This document shows positions 1 to 11,481 of a stretch of 64,000 bases of DNA, piece by piece. The notes under the pieces were generated by a model. It made no database searches. It was given only the letters and a program-made list of their open reading frames with translations, and was not told where the DNA came from. Source of the stretch: Laccaria trichodermophora. Taxonomy: Eukaryota; Basidiomycota; Agaricomycetes; Agaricales; Hydnangiaceae. The position numbers were made by a program, and so were the translations under genes. The stretch spans positions 62,001-126,000 of the forward strand of contig JACTVC010000018.1 in NCBI GenBank assembly GCA_018417955.1. Reading direction: 5' to 3'. The first letter of the stretch is position 1. Every line of letters starts with the position of its first letter.

Positions 1-553
1 TGTTACTGAAGTCATGCATAGGGACGTCCACGCCGGAAAAGAGGGAGAATCGCCTCCAACGATCAACATGCGATATAGTATTTTCAAGCATGGAATTGAA
101 CAATGGGTGTGATTCCTCGCCCAAGGCGGATTCGGAAAATGAAAAGTGGAGGTCTAGAGGATGAGGACCCGATCGCTCCAAGTATGCAACGAGTCGGTCA
201 ATCGGAATCCGTTTTGGCAGTTGAGAAGCGTTGTACCGAAAGTTGGACCATAGGGATCGGAAGGACAAGGCGGTGGCACGCCATTGCCTACAAACATGTG
301 AGATGGTAATTTCTATGAGAGGGTTATTCAAAATCCCCTCAATAAATGATGCGTCATGCGCCAACTCCAACATGCGGCAGGTTATTTCGATAGGAAGGTT
401 CAAGACGGGCGATGTCTTGTTGTACAGCGCTCCATATTCTGCTCGAGTTTGGATAATACTGTAGTCGAGTTCTTCCTTCTGGGATTCCAGTTTCTCTAAT
501 TTCTCTACGAGCTTGCGAAGTTTCCTTTGCCTGGACAGGTCGACGGTTGCCAT
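1..553 (-). CDS. F-box domain protein, N-terminal part (runs off the window)
   Basis: The minus strand is open from ATG at 553 to the window edge (184 codons, no intron needed). Residues about 8-35 form a charged coiled coil rich in K, E and L. An F-box follows at about 50-95, seen as LPIEITCRMLELA and then ISHVCRQWRATALSFRSLW. Later residues alternate hydrophobic and polar segments such as RIPIDRLVAYLERSG and PHPLDLHFSFS, as in the leucine-rich-like tails of basidiomycete F-box proteins. The F-box normally binds Skp1 and the tail recruits targets for SCF ubiquitin ligases. The target cannot be read from sequence. The family is large and variable in mushrooms. The start is taken because the coiled coil begins right after it. 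The 3' part lies outside the window. Confidence 0.8.
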   Translation of the reverse strand, partial: MATVDLSRQRKLRKLVEKLEKLESQKEELDYSIIQTRAEYGALYNKTSPVLNLPIEITCRMLELAHDASFIEGILNNPLIEITISHVCRQWRATALSFRSLWSNFRYNASQLPKRIPIDRLVAYLERSGPHPLDLHFSFSESALGEESHPLFNSMLENTISHVDRWRRFSLFSGVDVPMHDFSN

Positions 554-2119
554 TGGGGCTGTGATAACCAATCAAATGGAAATTGAGTATGAGGGGAGTA
601 CATTTATGCCGGAACAATCGCATACCTATCAAACACTCTGAACAATATTCAAGTTGAAAACAAGTTGGCTGGGCGGGCAACCTGGTATAATGAGGGGACT
701 TTGTATGTGTATGTTTTCCATCATTCCTGTCCACCTTCATCTCCATCCTGTCTCCATCTGCCAGAAACTTGTATTTTACGCAAAGTCGACAAACGACCAA
801 GGCTCGCGACGGCTCTCTCCTATTCGGTAATTCAGTGGAGGCAGAAGCAACAACCATTCAACTCTCACAGCCAGCACCAGGTCCACACTCACTTCGAAAA
901 GGTCGCCATGTCACGGAACTGGAGTCATGATGAATTGAGCCGCCAACGGCCTCTCCCAGCCTCTCTGAGCCCTCTCCGCCAACCTTATTGTCGGGCCTAC
1001 CTTGGATCTCTCTTAGCGTCGTCTGTAGAATGTTCCCGGAAATAAGGGTTGTGCACTTTCACGATGAGTCATCCATGTAACTGATGACTCGATTTCGCCC
1101 TTTGCCAGACTGTGTTCCAACTGCGTTCCTTCACCTTGATACCATTGCCAATGCCTACCGGAGGCTGGTAGAATCCTTAAGAGCGCCCATGGCGCTCGAG
1201 CTCATCGACGACTTAGCGACGTCCCCCCTCGGGTGTGGGATCTGGGCGAAGAGGATCCTCTCTGCCACTCTGCTTTTCTCTTCATTCATTCTTGGTTGGC
1301 CAACGTCTGCAGTCCTCTTCCTTTCGATTCAGCGACCAAGAAAGAGACTTTTTATTTTAATTTTATTTTGGAACGAAAATATGATCATCAATGTTCAGAC
1401 TCAAATCAACACATTGAAGGAGATGAAGGACGCCAACTTCAACGTACGAAGAAATCGGGACATTCAACGATTCTACCATTGCAAAAGGCTGCAGGCAGCG
1501 TGACATGAAGGGCAAGAATTTGCAAGCGTTGTTCGAAGACCATACAAGATGTGTGTATACAGCACGACAACCACTCGAAATTGACCGCAAGTTCATCTGT
1601 ATAAACGTCCGAGTTCAACGTCAGCTGCAACGAGTGAACGTGCCGAACTATCCAATTCCCAGTTGCGCTGAAGACCGTCAAGAAATTGGTTGTAGCAAGA
1701 CGCATCAAGTTGGTTGTAGCAAGACGTATCGTCCATCCATCCAGCTGAGGGTCGGTTGATTGATGAGTGAGTGAGTGAGTGTTCACGTCTATTGTAATAT
1801 CCCCTTCGTCAAAACGACGATACCAAACGGCGTCTTAGTCAAGTCTTAGTGTTCAGCAAACGAGAAGCAGGTTACAATGCGGCGCCCAGCGCGGCTCAAG
1901 ACACCTCAACAATGCTCAACACAACAAGTTGCAGTTGATTGCAAGCAGTAGTCCGAAAGTATTATAAAGGCGTGAGTAACGAACGTGAAAGTTAGGTCTT
2001 CGAGGACAACGATGACAAAGTGAGATAGCAAGCAACAAGAATAAAAGAGAGCAAGATGTGGGGCACCCGTCCATACTCAAGTTTAGATTAACAACAAGAG
2101 CCCCAAGTCCACCCCTGAC
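554..2119. other. Stretch without a gene I can support
   Basis: Several short open frames lie on both strands, but none showed a family motif or joined across plausible splice sites. The part next to 553 is presumably the promoter and 5' leader of the F-box gene. Confidence 0.5.
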
Positions 2120-2611
2120 TCATGCAAGAAGTTGTTTGCGTCCCAAGCCCTTGATTTTGCAGAATGCCTTCAAACGGTGCTGTAATCAGTACGATGAGTA
2201 TGTTATCATGACGTTGAACGCATCTTCATAACCAAGACGTACCCAAAAAGATTGCTTCCTATCCGCCTTCTCTTCAAAAAGGGTCGCAGTGTCTTGCTCG
2301 TGCTGGATGAACTAAGCACTAGAAGGTAGTAGACAAGATCACGAGAAAACTGACTGAATATTCGCACTTGTAGACGATATAGCCCGTCGGCGTTCGCGCG
2401 TCGATGGTGTCCTGCAAGTAAACGGCTCAGCATACAGTTCAGTATACCTTCAAAAGTCGGAGCTTACCATGAGACCGTCGTCGCGTGGGCCAAAAAGAGG
2501 GATCTGAATCTCGCGGCTTTGCGCCTGTTGGTAGTCTCTGAGGACAGTCGAGCCATTTTCCGAAGTAAGCACGACGGTGAGGGAAGGTAAAAGGAGCTGT
2601 GAGAGAGCCAT
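2120..2611 (-). CDS. Small protein of unknown function, 109 residues, four exons
   Basis: I do not recognise this protein. Exons on the minus strand are 2468-2611, 2355-2411, 2243-2311 and 2120-2179. All junctions are phase 0, with donors GTAAGC, GTCAGT and GTACGT and acceptors ending in CAG or TAG, and introns of 43-63 bases. The chain joins in frame to a stop at 2120. The N-terminus begins MALSQLLLPSLTVVLTSENG and looks beta-rich rather than like a secretion signal. The middle reads IQIPLFGPRDDGLM and then DTIDARTPTGYIVYKCEYS. The C-terminus is basic (KAFCKIKGLGRKQLLA). The clean phase-0 chain is the main support. It may belong to the many lineage-restricted small basidiomycete proteins. 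There is no functional clue from its neighbours. Confidence 0.6.
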
Positions 2612-5600
2612 TTCTGTTGTAGATATAGGATGTTTGTGTAGAAGAGGGTGGAGGAACGGGGGAAAAAAACCGGTAGCGGGGTGGGAGAGGAAGTGGGGAG
2701 AGGAAGTGGTGGTGGGGTTGTGATAAGAAACCGAAGTGCAACAAAGGTATGACAGGGTTTTTTATACCGCCTCTTTTTAGAGTGCAGGCGCCCAGATCGG
2801 AGGCGACGATCAGACGGCCAACTCAAAAATTTGAGGCACTAATTGGAACTGTGACATTCAAAACTGTGTCCCTGGCGAGCCCTGACTCGTTAGCTTGGAA
2901 ATTTGCCTCCGCCTGGCAATTCATTTTCATCCAGACTGGAACTGGCGTACATAGAGGCCAGTGGTGAGCTAGGGAAGGAAGCAGTTTGGATATATGTGGG
3001 TGGAGGGATGAGATGATGACTGGTCTTCCGGTGCTCAAGGCTAGGTAAGAAAGGCAGACACCTGAACGGCAAAGTTGTGTGAGAGAAAAAATCAACATTC
3101 GTCGGGATCAACATCAACTAACTTGCGAATGATCCAACATCCATAGGACACAAAACCACCAACATTTCAGGCCATCCAAACAGGGTTCAGAGGCAGGTGA
3201 GTGTAGAATCTACGAAGAAGCTGATCAAAAGCGGGGATCCAGGATAACGTTCCAAACTTGCATGGTTCGAGGACTTTCCGCCGATTCTCGCCCTGAACGG
3301 CTAGCCATGAAGCTTGCCGTTAACAAGGCTGGATAGGGAAGCTTCCATGCATTGACCAATGCTACAGCCGTGCGTCGGTCGGGTTTCAAGGCAAGGCAGG
3401 AAAACAACGGTCGGGCGTCAACTGATGATCGACCACAACACGTCTGCGTGAATAGAGGACCTCCTTTCAGGACGTGGCTGACGACGCACTACCATCAAAG
3501 CAAGGCTGCAGGTCTCTCTTGACTATACCCATGCTCGGGACCATACCTCCGCTGCTCAGAACGTTTTGAGGAAAGGTAGCAGGCGAAGCCGATCATAAAC
3601 GACAATCGGCCGACACTGGTAATTCCCAATTCGCAGCCATAAAAAGGTTTCAAATTCAGATACCCTCTGGGAACCAAGCAATGAAACATAGCTCAGAGGC
3701 ATCCGTTCGAGAGAGCAGAGACTGCTTGCGATCGCTTCCCCGATCGCGGGGTTGGTAGACAATATTTTCCGGGGGAAGGCGCCCAAAGTCAAGCTGAGAA
3801 TGGACCACAATTCCTGGATAAGCACATCACCGCAAGAGGCCGTCCCAATGCCATATAGGCATGGAGGATTTCAAAAAAAATTGTTCTTGGCAAGAAAATC
3901 TGGGGAAACAGCTGCATGAGATCATGGCTTGCGTCACTCCTTCAAATCTATTCCTTGAAAATTCAAGTAAACCGTGGTCTAGATGTGGATTCCGATCAAT
4001 GACCAGGGATATAGCGGCCGCCCCGTCGAAAGCAGCTCAAGACGTTGGACCCGTCGCATCGGGTGAATCGGATCGGGAGCCAAAGGCTGCTGTGATATTT
4101 AAGGATCACGACTCCTGTCTATTGATCCATTGGGTTCCCATGGACATGCGCGGGCAGCGTCATAAACGACCTTCAAATAGTGGACGTGGATGCGGGGTCG
4201 AGTGAGAGTGAGGTTACGCGCTACCAAAGTCGAAAGCAGATGGAAGCTTGGAAAGTGGCATTCCGCTCGATCTCTGAATAATTTCCAACGACACAAACGG
4301 AAAGATCGATGGCGCAAGTATATGAATTTCCACCTCCTAGGCTGAGGCGAAGATTCCGACTTGGGTGGCCAACGACGTCCTCATCCGTTGGGTCCTCTGT
4401 AAGTTCCACAATCTTTTCTAGAGTTTCATGGAGTTGAGAAACGTGTAAGGCCTTGAAAACGAGAGAGAAGACCAATCAACCTCGCCATTCCTCGACCCTT
4501 CCCCGATGCCACCCTCTTCTAAATTCTTCGACAACTTCTCCCAGGTTTCTCAAGGTCTTCCTTGCTAACGTTCATCGACTTTTGAATATGAGGAACTTCA
4601 AACTGCGTACTGGAAATTTAAAAGTGGCGGGTTTGACGCTATGTGTTGCGAGCGTTTGCCACATGATAAGGGCGTGAACAGAATTTGTGTGAATGTTTGG
4701 CTGCTCGCGCCTCCCTTCAACACGACCCGCCAAGCACCTTCTTGATATCCATGGTTGGATTCCGGACTTGTCCTCCAATATTATGGTCAGCCAGGGCGTG
4801 GTTATAATTTTTTCCCCTGGCGTTGTGGCTTTGCAACTGAGCTTTCTGTAGAGCAGATGCCGACAACCTTTTTCGACCTTCGTGCCTCGAAATATCCCAA
4901 CTGCGCCCATCTTTTGCCGCGTTACAACGCATTCGTGAATCGTTTAGAAACACGGTACAGTCTGTCTGCAGAATGTACACCTTCAAATTATTCAGTTGGC
5001 CCAAGTCCCCTTGTCATCCTGGTTACCCTTGCTCCATCGACCTCTGGTCAACGCATTTTAGAAGTAATGGAAACCTTTTCATTATGCTGGGTCCATATTC
5101 TTGGAAAATTTTCAGAAGGACCTAGGACCTTTTGAAGACGAACAAATCTCTTGGCCACCATACAAATGCAAGCTCTATCTGGACTGTGGCCGTCTAGTAA
5201 AGTTCTCTTCTGGCCGGGAGTCAAATGACATTCCGTTCGAGACCCCGCATTGGGTTTCTTCGACAAGGTGGATCTCTGCATTTTTTTCTGGATACAACTA
5301 CCACGGGTGTTTGCTTTGCCGTTCCTTCTAAGTTGGTGAAATACCGTTATACTCAAGAGATCCTCTACGACTATCCACGTTAGTTTCGCGTGCCGGTATA
5401 GATCCCTCTGAATTCGAATTTCCCTTGAGAGCTCTAGCCTGTTTCATTAGAAACACTGACGCTCTCTTGTATGTACGATACGCGAGAAGCTCAGGATTGA
5501 GGAAGGGCCGAACGAGGGGCTGCTTGACTGATTTTTCTCCCCAATGGGAGTGCAGTTAATCAAACATCTGTTTTATTCATTGTTTTTTATACCCGACACA

Positions 5601-5621
5601 CCACTCTATTCACGTTCCAAG
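2612..5621. other. Three-kilobase stretch without a confident gene
   Basis: Open frames of up to about 125 codons occur on both strands (for example near 3861-4205 and 4755-5135 on plus, 4221-4475 on minus). I could not link them into a multi-exon model or see a known motif. A decayed gene is possible, especially at 4.4-5.4 kb where plus-strand frames follow one another. Confidence 0.4.
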
Positions 5622-6367
5622 TTACATCAATCTAGTATTCGCCTCGGCCAATTTCTGGGATGATGTCAGGACCAACTGTATGAAAAATGAAATCAAGATC
5701 CTCACCGTTCCTGAATTATGAAGGTCAACATGAAGTCAGACGCCAAAGAGATCAAAAGGCCATACCTTTGCCTTGCCTTTCGCAAGTGGGAGAGGGCGAC
5801 TTGCATATGCGGGTCTAGGGGCAGGCTGAATGGTTTAAGCGCGTTGGTCAGTGTAAGAGATTGTTTACACGCACCGCCTGGACGGGATTCTGAACCGGGA
5901 CAGGGGGCAAGGGCCGAGGGGGAGGAGGGGGAGGGGGAGGAACGGGCAATGGGCGTGGTTTAGGCTAAGATACGTCATTTACAAGGTCAATCGAAGTTAA
6001 AGATTTCCTGTACCTTTTCGTCCTATATTTTAGTAAGGTGGAATTAGAATCAAGCTAACCATAATTGGGCAAAGAAACGAACCCCGCGTGCGATGAGCCA
6101 GAACTCCTCCAGCTCTCGTGTGTCCAAATCATCGGCGCCACCGCGAGGGTAAAGATCAACACTGGCAGCAAAAGCGCGAATTTCGATGGGCTCAGTCAAA
6201 TCTCCGCGTTTCGCGATCAACCCATGTCTGTTCTGGATAGAAAATAGTTGAGCTTCATGGGATGAGGGCGGAAAGATCAGACGCGATACACCTACCGTTG
6301 GGAGTGCAGTTCCAAAGTACACTTGGGACAAAAACAGAAGAATCCCGGTGAAGTGGGTGGGACGCAT
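5622..6367 (-). CDS. Proline-rich small secreted protein, six exons, 144 residues
   Basis: Exons on the minus strand are 6296-6367, 6083-6232, 6014-6022 (a 9-base microexon coding DEK), 5875-5964, 5766-5825 and 5622-5675. All junctions are phase 0. Residues 1-21 are a clear secretion signal (MRPTHFTGILLFLSQVYFG). A possible KR processing site follows in GLIAKRG. Exon 4 codes a polyproline run flanked by PRPLPV and RPLPPVPVQNP, and exon 5 is also proline-rich and basic. A TATA-like box about 95 bases upstream supports the start. Function is unknown; a wall or extracellular role is only inference. The microexon and the last exon are the least certain. Without the microexon the frame still closes. 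Confidence 0.55.
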
Positions 6368-7021
6368 GCTCTTTGATTTATCACGGAAAGGTTCAGAAGG
6401 CGATCACGTAGAATATGTGTAAGTCGGACAATCAAGAACTGAAATGGCAACAAAGACCAGCTTTATATGTCTGATAGAAAAACTGGGTGAGTTCCAAAGT
6501 AATCTGACCGAAATCGCGCTCACCACTTCGAAGATGGGATTTCAGCACCAGGCTGGGGGGCAAGAGTGTTGTTAAGCGTTGACGCCCTTATATTCGTGGG
6601 TAACCTCGTGCTTCATGTAAATGGCGTCTCGACCTGTCTTGACGGTGGTGATGGCAATCATCATCAAGAAGCACGTTCATTTGGCTGTGCTACTTGAAGC
6701 AGATGTGAGCAGTGCCCCGCACGAACTAGGCCCAGTTGGAATCAAGAGTTCGGAAACCTACTTTCTGTTGCTCACTTCGACATCTAAGGAATTCGAAGAC
6801 CGTGCACGCGTTCTTTCGCATCTCTTTGGGAGGTGTTCAAGCCGAAGCGCTCGACAGACGTGGGCGGCATTCGTGGCTAAGCTCAGAGCCGCTAGGGAGA
6901 AAGTTGAGAGCAGGACTTGACCACCCCGAATTTGGCTCACGATCGGCTACAAGGGCTCCCGTAATGGGAGTAAATGACAGGCATGATTTCCCCCCGTTGC
7001 TATTCTTTTCTCCTCACTCTC
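6368..7021. other. Divergent intergenic region
   Basis: This lies between the 5' ends of the secreted protein gene (-) and the carnitine acyltransferase gene (+). The last 30 bases before 7022 are pyrimidine-rich, as is usual in fungal 5' leaders. No further gene was recognised. Confidence 0.5.
6461..6469 (-). promoter_or_regulatory. TATA-like box of the proline-rich secreted protein gene
   Basis: On the minus strand the sequence reads ATATAAAG about 95 bases upstream of the start codon at 6367. Position and sequence fit a core promoter. Confidence 0.45.
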
Positions 7022-9918
7022 ATGGCCCCATTTATTAGCACTGAACACCCACGTCGAACATTCTCGTTCCAGGGTAAACTTCCAAGGCTTCCCATTCCAC
7101 CGCTTGAGGATACGTGTAGGAGGTATTTGAAGGCTCTGGAGGCACTCCAGGATGAGAAGGAGCATGAGTTGACCACAACTGCTGTCAAGGAGTTCTTGGA
7201 TAAGGATGGCCCGGAAATTCAGAAGCGTTTGCAGGATTGGGCGAAGGATAAGGACAGGTACGATGCATCTTTCAATCTTGAATAACCAATTGAAACCAGT
7301 CGACGCAGTTACATTGAAGAGTTCTGGTACAACTAATTCTTCGTTGCTGGATGACTGCTTATGCTGTACTATAGGTATGAGTCGTACCTATCGCATAGTG
7401 ATCCAGTCGTTCTGGCGCTGAATCCCTTCTTCGTTCTCGAGTGAGTTTTGTCGTTACTTAGACAATCGCGCCGCCCTTACCGTTACCCAAGGAATGACCC
7501 TACGCCGGATCGGGGCACCCAACTTCCTAGGGCAGCTTCTCTTATCGTATCTTCCCTTGGATTCATCCACGATTTACGTGCTGGCCTCCTTGAACCTGAT
7601 ACTGTTCGCGGAATACCACTTGACATGGATCAATATTCCCGATTATTTGGAACATCTCGGATACCCACAGATGTACGTTGCATCATCTCTCCTCAAAATT
7701 AACTGACATGAACTTCAGAGAGGATGCAAAATGGAAGTCCATGCTGAGTCGAGACATGTCGTCGTTCTTCGGCGGGGACAGTTCTGTTTGTCTTTTTGCC
7801 CTCTAGCCACATAGCGTGCTGAGACTTCACCCAGACTGGTTTGACGTCCTTGACGACCACAATCTTCCTGTTCTAACAGAACGTGAAATTTTGCGCAACT
7901 TGCAAGGCATCGTCGCAGACGCAGACGTGACAGACCGATCCGAAGTCGCTCGAGGTGCAATCGGCGTTTTGTCAACTGAGAATCGCAAGATTTGGTCGGG
8001 CCTCCGCGCCATGCTGGGCAAGGACAGAAACAATAAAGCATGCCTTGATATTGTGGACAACGCGCTGTTTATCGTGTGCTTGGATGACACCGCTCCGGAG
8101 AACTTGGCAGACTTGTGCAGCAACTTTTTGTGTGGGACATATAGTCTGCAGGAAGGAGAACAGGTGGGGACGTGTACTAACCGGTGGTATGATAAGGTAG
8201 GTATTTTTCAAGACAAAAAGAGCATGAACTGATTACTCTCAGCTCCAAATCATTGTATGTGCGGATGGTGCAGCTGGAATCAATTTTGAGCATACAGGTG
8301 TTGATGGACACACCGTCCTGAGGTATGTTTTCAAATTCTATTCTATGAGTGAGTTCCTAAACATGCCACAGATTCGCTGCAGACATATTCACTGAAGGAC
8401 TCATGCTCCTCGCACGCTCCATCAATCCCTCAGCGCCAACACTCTTCCATGCGAAGCTCTCACCCCATGCAAAGGCTTACAAAGCTCCACGCGGTTCTCA
8501 GAGCATGTTCTTTTCCCTCCTACTAATTTTATAATAATCCTGATACCCCTCTCAGAGCCACCAAGCCCCGTCGATCGTATCGACACCACGCCTAAGAAGC
8601 TTGAATGGAGGCTTTCACCCGAATTGCGTGCAGGGGTTCGATTCGCTGAAACCAGGATCAGCGACCTTATTTGCCAGAACGACTGTCAGGCGCTGGAGTT
8701 CAAGGGGTACGGGAAGAACTTCATCACGAGCCACGGGTTCAGTCCCGACGCGTTTGTGCAGATGGCATTTCAAGCGGCGTATTTCGGTCTGTATGGTGAG
8801 TGTCATTGTGCGTCGTGGCTGTTGGGGGTTTGACTATGTGTGCTCATAGGGCGAATTGAGTGTGTCTACGAGCCTGCGATGACCAAAGCGTTCCTGCATG
8901 GGCGCACTGAGGCGATCAGGTCGGTTCAACCCGAGAGTGTTGAATTCACAAAGGTCAGAGATCTCCTTGTTGTCTGAGACTCCAGGCTGATGTGATCATA
9001 CTATGTAGATATTCTATTCTGAAGCGGAACCCGCGCAGAAGGTCTCTTCGCTCAAGAAGGCTTGCGAAAACCACGTTAGGCTTACGAGAGAGTGTAGTCA
9101 GGGGCTGGGGCAGGACAGGTACAGCCATCGTGTATCATTGTTGCCTATCCCCACTCACCCTCCTATCCTAGGCACCTTTACGCGTTGTACTGCCTCCTAC
9201 AACGACAACTGGCTGGCAACCTCAATCCATCTCCAGACGATCCTGCTCCATGGCCACCGAGCCAAAAGATGCCCGCCATATTCACCGACCCTGGGTGGGC
9301 TCTCCTCAGCACATCCATTATTTCCACCTCGAACTGTGGGAACCCTGCGCTGAGATTATTCGGGTTTGGTCCTGTCTCCGGCAATGGTTACGGCATAGGG
9401 TATATCATCAAAGAGGACGGGATCTCTGTGTATGATGCTGTTTCAACGTCTGTATGTGTTGTTTCTGATGTTTGACGTTAGGTGTGCATCCTCGAAACAC
9501 CTGCAGACACGCCGCTTCTTGGATACACTCCAAGGATACCTCTATGATGTCCAACGGATACTCATCCAGCTGCACCGGTCAGCAAATGAAAACCCAGCAC
9601 CATTCGTTGACCATTTGGGAATTTTGAGGGACTCGAAGACAGGGCGACCTATCAATGGTGTAGACCTTTCTTCTGATGAAGATGATGTGGCTTTGCGTAA
9701 GTGATTGGTTCTAGATTCTTGGTATCAAGGCTGATTGATGCTTCTTGTCGATTCTAGCTGGGTATTCATTCTTTGACAGTGGGGACATTGAACGACTGGG
9801 GCGTAAGAAACCATCGCCGTTCTCTGACATCGGTAAGTGCGAAGCTTTCATCGCTGATAGGTTGGATGTTTTATGATTATTGTGTGCAGGGAAAGTCATT
9901 CCTCTTGCGGAATACTGA
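7022..9918 (+). CDS. Carnitine O-acyltransferase (carnitine acetyltransferase type), 14 exons
   Basis: The enzyme moves acyl (mainly acetyl) groups between CoA and carnitine, so that acetyl units cross organelle membranes. Exons: 7022-7257, 7375-7440, 7492-7672, 7719-7785, 7835-8196, 8243-8322, 8372-8493, 8556-8795, 8850-8953, 9009-9118, 9172-9429, 9482-9696, 9758-9832, 9890-9918, giving 714 residues. Family marks in order: KLPRLPIPPLEDT near the start, RGIPLDMDQYSRLFGTSRIP, WSGLRAMLG, the catalytic histidine at about 321 in FEHTGVDGHTVLR, AETRISDLICQNDCQALEF, GFGPVSGNGYGIGYII, and the C-terminal PGYSFFDSGD and PLAEY. The exon 7/8 border is the weakest: a GT donor at 8494 and a GC donor a few bases later both keep the frame. 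The start follows a pyrimidine-rich leader. No clear peroxisomal signal ends the protein. The organelle cannot be decided here. Confidence 0.93.
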
Positions 9919-10186
9919 AGGATGTGCTTCATCCATCTGTTGTGTGTATTGTATGTACAATAGAATGTATACCTATGTGTAATCATTATTTACCTGTAAT
10001 CTTCATCTGAAATATCACTTAAACTGGAGCGAAGCTACAGAAATTTACACCTATATGGCCAGAAAAGCGCTTACTCTAAATGCGGGTGCTGAAGAGGCTG
10101 TTGACGACTGTTTATCTGGTCTTGATCAGAAAGTGCTCTCCTTGCCTAATTGGGCGACCATCTCACTCTCCAGAAAATTTGAAAAA

Positions 10187-11215
10187 ATGTCCTCACCGTC
10201 GCCATCAGGGTCAGGGTCTTCGCGGTCGTCAGCCACGCCGGAGCCTACAATTTCCGTCAAAAAACCCTCAAAGAAGTCAAAAGACAAGGGGAAGCAAAAG
10301 TCGTCAACGGGACAAGGGAAGAACGAGGGTGTTGACCAGAACTGGGCATACAAACCACCAGCGGGCGCCGTTCTCATTGAAGAAGATGTAGATGCGGGAG
10401 AGTTTGATTGGGACAAGGTGAACAATGATGATGTCGACTTGTGGCTAATACGTGTCCCAGAGAGTGTAAGTCCCGTCGAAGTCATGACTGGACAGTTTCT
10501 CATTCAAACTATCATTACAGGTGAAACCAAAATACCTTGAAAATCTCCAGGTGGAGGTTCCATCATCGTCAAAAAGTACCCGAATCGGCACTGTGAAACG
10601 GAAACACGCGACCTTCGATATTTGGTCTATTGGCGAGGAGGACGACGACTTGCCCATTGGCGGGGAAGAGATCAAGAATATATCATGTCTACTACCGAAA
10701 AAAGGTAAAAAAGGGAAGCTATACCCAGGTATGTCATAATTATCTTCCTCCGCTATCCTTGACAAGATTAAATTCAACGTTTCTCAGCACCCAAACCATT
10801 CGCACGTCACCTCGTCATCGCCGCACAAGCCGTTGTACCCTCACCCATCGCCCCTTCAGAATCAGGGCCAGACCCAGAGACAGGGAAATACAAGAGCGCG
10901 CCTCGGCAGCGCTATCCTACGGAACTGCTGAAGCATAAATTTATGCCTTATGGGTCCGTTGGAGGCGTTGACGAATCTGTTGTTGGCCTTGTGAACGGGG
11001 AAGACGTGGCTATGGATGTCGATGTTAAAGAAGTTGCGTCGCCGAAGAAGGAGAAAAAAGTGGACGACAAGAAGAAGGATGAAGCGGTGGAAGAGAAGGA
11101 TGCGAGGAAATCACCTGTGGTGGAGACGAAAAAGTCGAAGGGGAAAAAGAGAAAGGGCGACGCAGATGTTACGGATACACCAGCAACCAAAAAATCCAAA
11201 AAGGCGAAGAGATGA
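10187..11215 (+). CDS. RPA34: RNA polymerase I subunit A34 (RPA34-like)
   Basis: Exons 10187-10465, 10521-10728 and 10788-11215 give 304 residues. A34 with A49 forms the TFIIF-like subcomplex of RNA polymerase I, which makes rRNA in the nucleolus. Seen here: a serine-rich N-terminus (MSSPSPSGSGSSRSS), then the family core DVDLWLIRVPESVKPKYLENL, then RQRYPTELLKHKFMPYG, and a lysine-rich tail ending KKSKKAKR, as in fungal A34 proteins. An in-frame ATG lies upstream at 10055. The ATG at 10187 is preferred because the upstream extension shows no family similarity. The gene follows the carnitine acyltransferase by 268 bases on the same strand and converges on ADA3. Length suits the family. Confidence 0.88.
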
Positions 11216-11481
11216 TGTGATTTATCTTTTATAGCTTTGCGATAGGATTCTTGTCCTTTCTCTTGGAATCAAACCAGCTGCTAGACCCCAAAGCAAAAAT
11301 TAAGAATAAAACGTCAAAACAGAGCAAAAAAAAAAGGTAATCAAAGCATGATGCAGTAAGTATGTACAGTATAGAAATAAATTACTGCGGATTGAAAAAG
11401 CCCTAGTACGACGACGGCGCATGGCAATAGAAGAAAACCCGTTAAGTAGAATAATAGTGAAAGAACGACAGGTGGAAAAGG

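Noticed and set aside
3861..5331. A plus-strand gene joining frames at 3861-4205, 4453-4677, 4755-5135 and 5101-5331
   Set aside because: Frames lie close together, but I found no set of splice sites that keeps phase and no motif. Left as unassigned.
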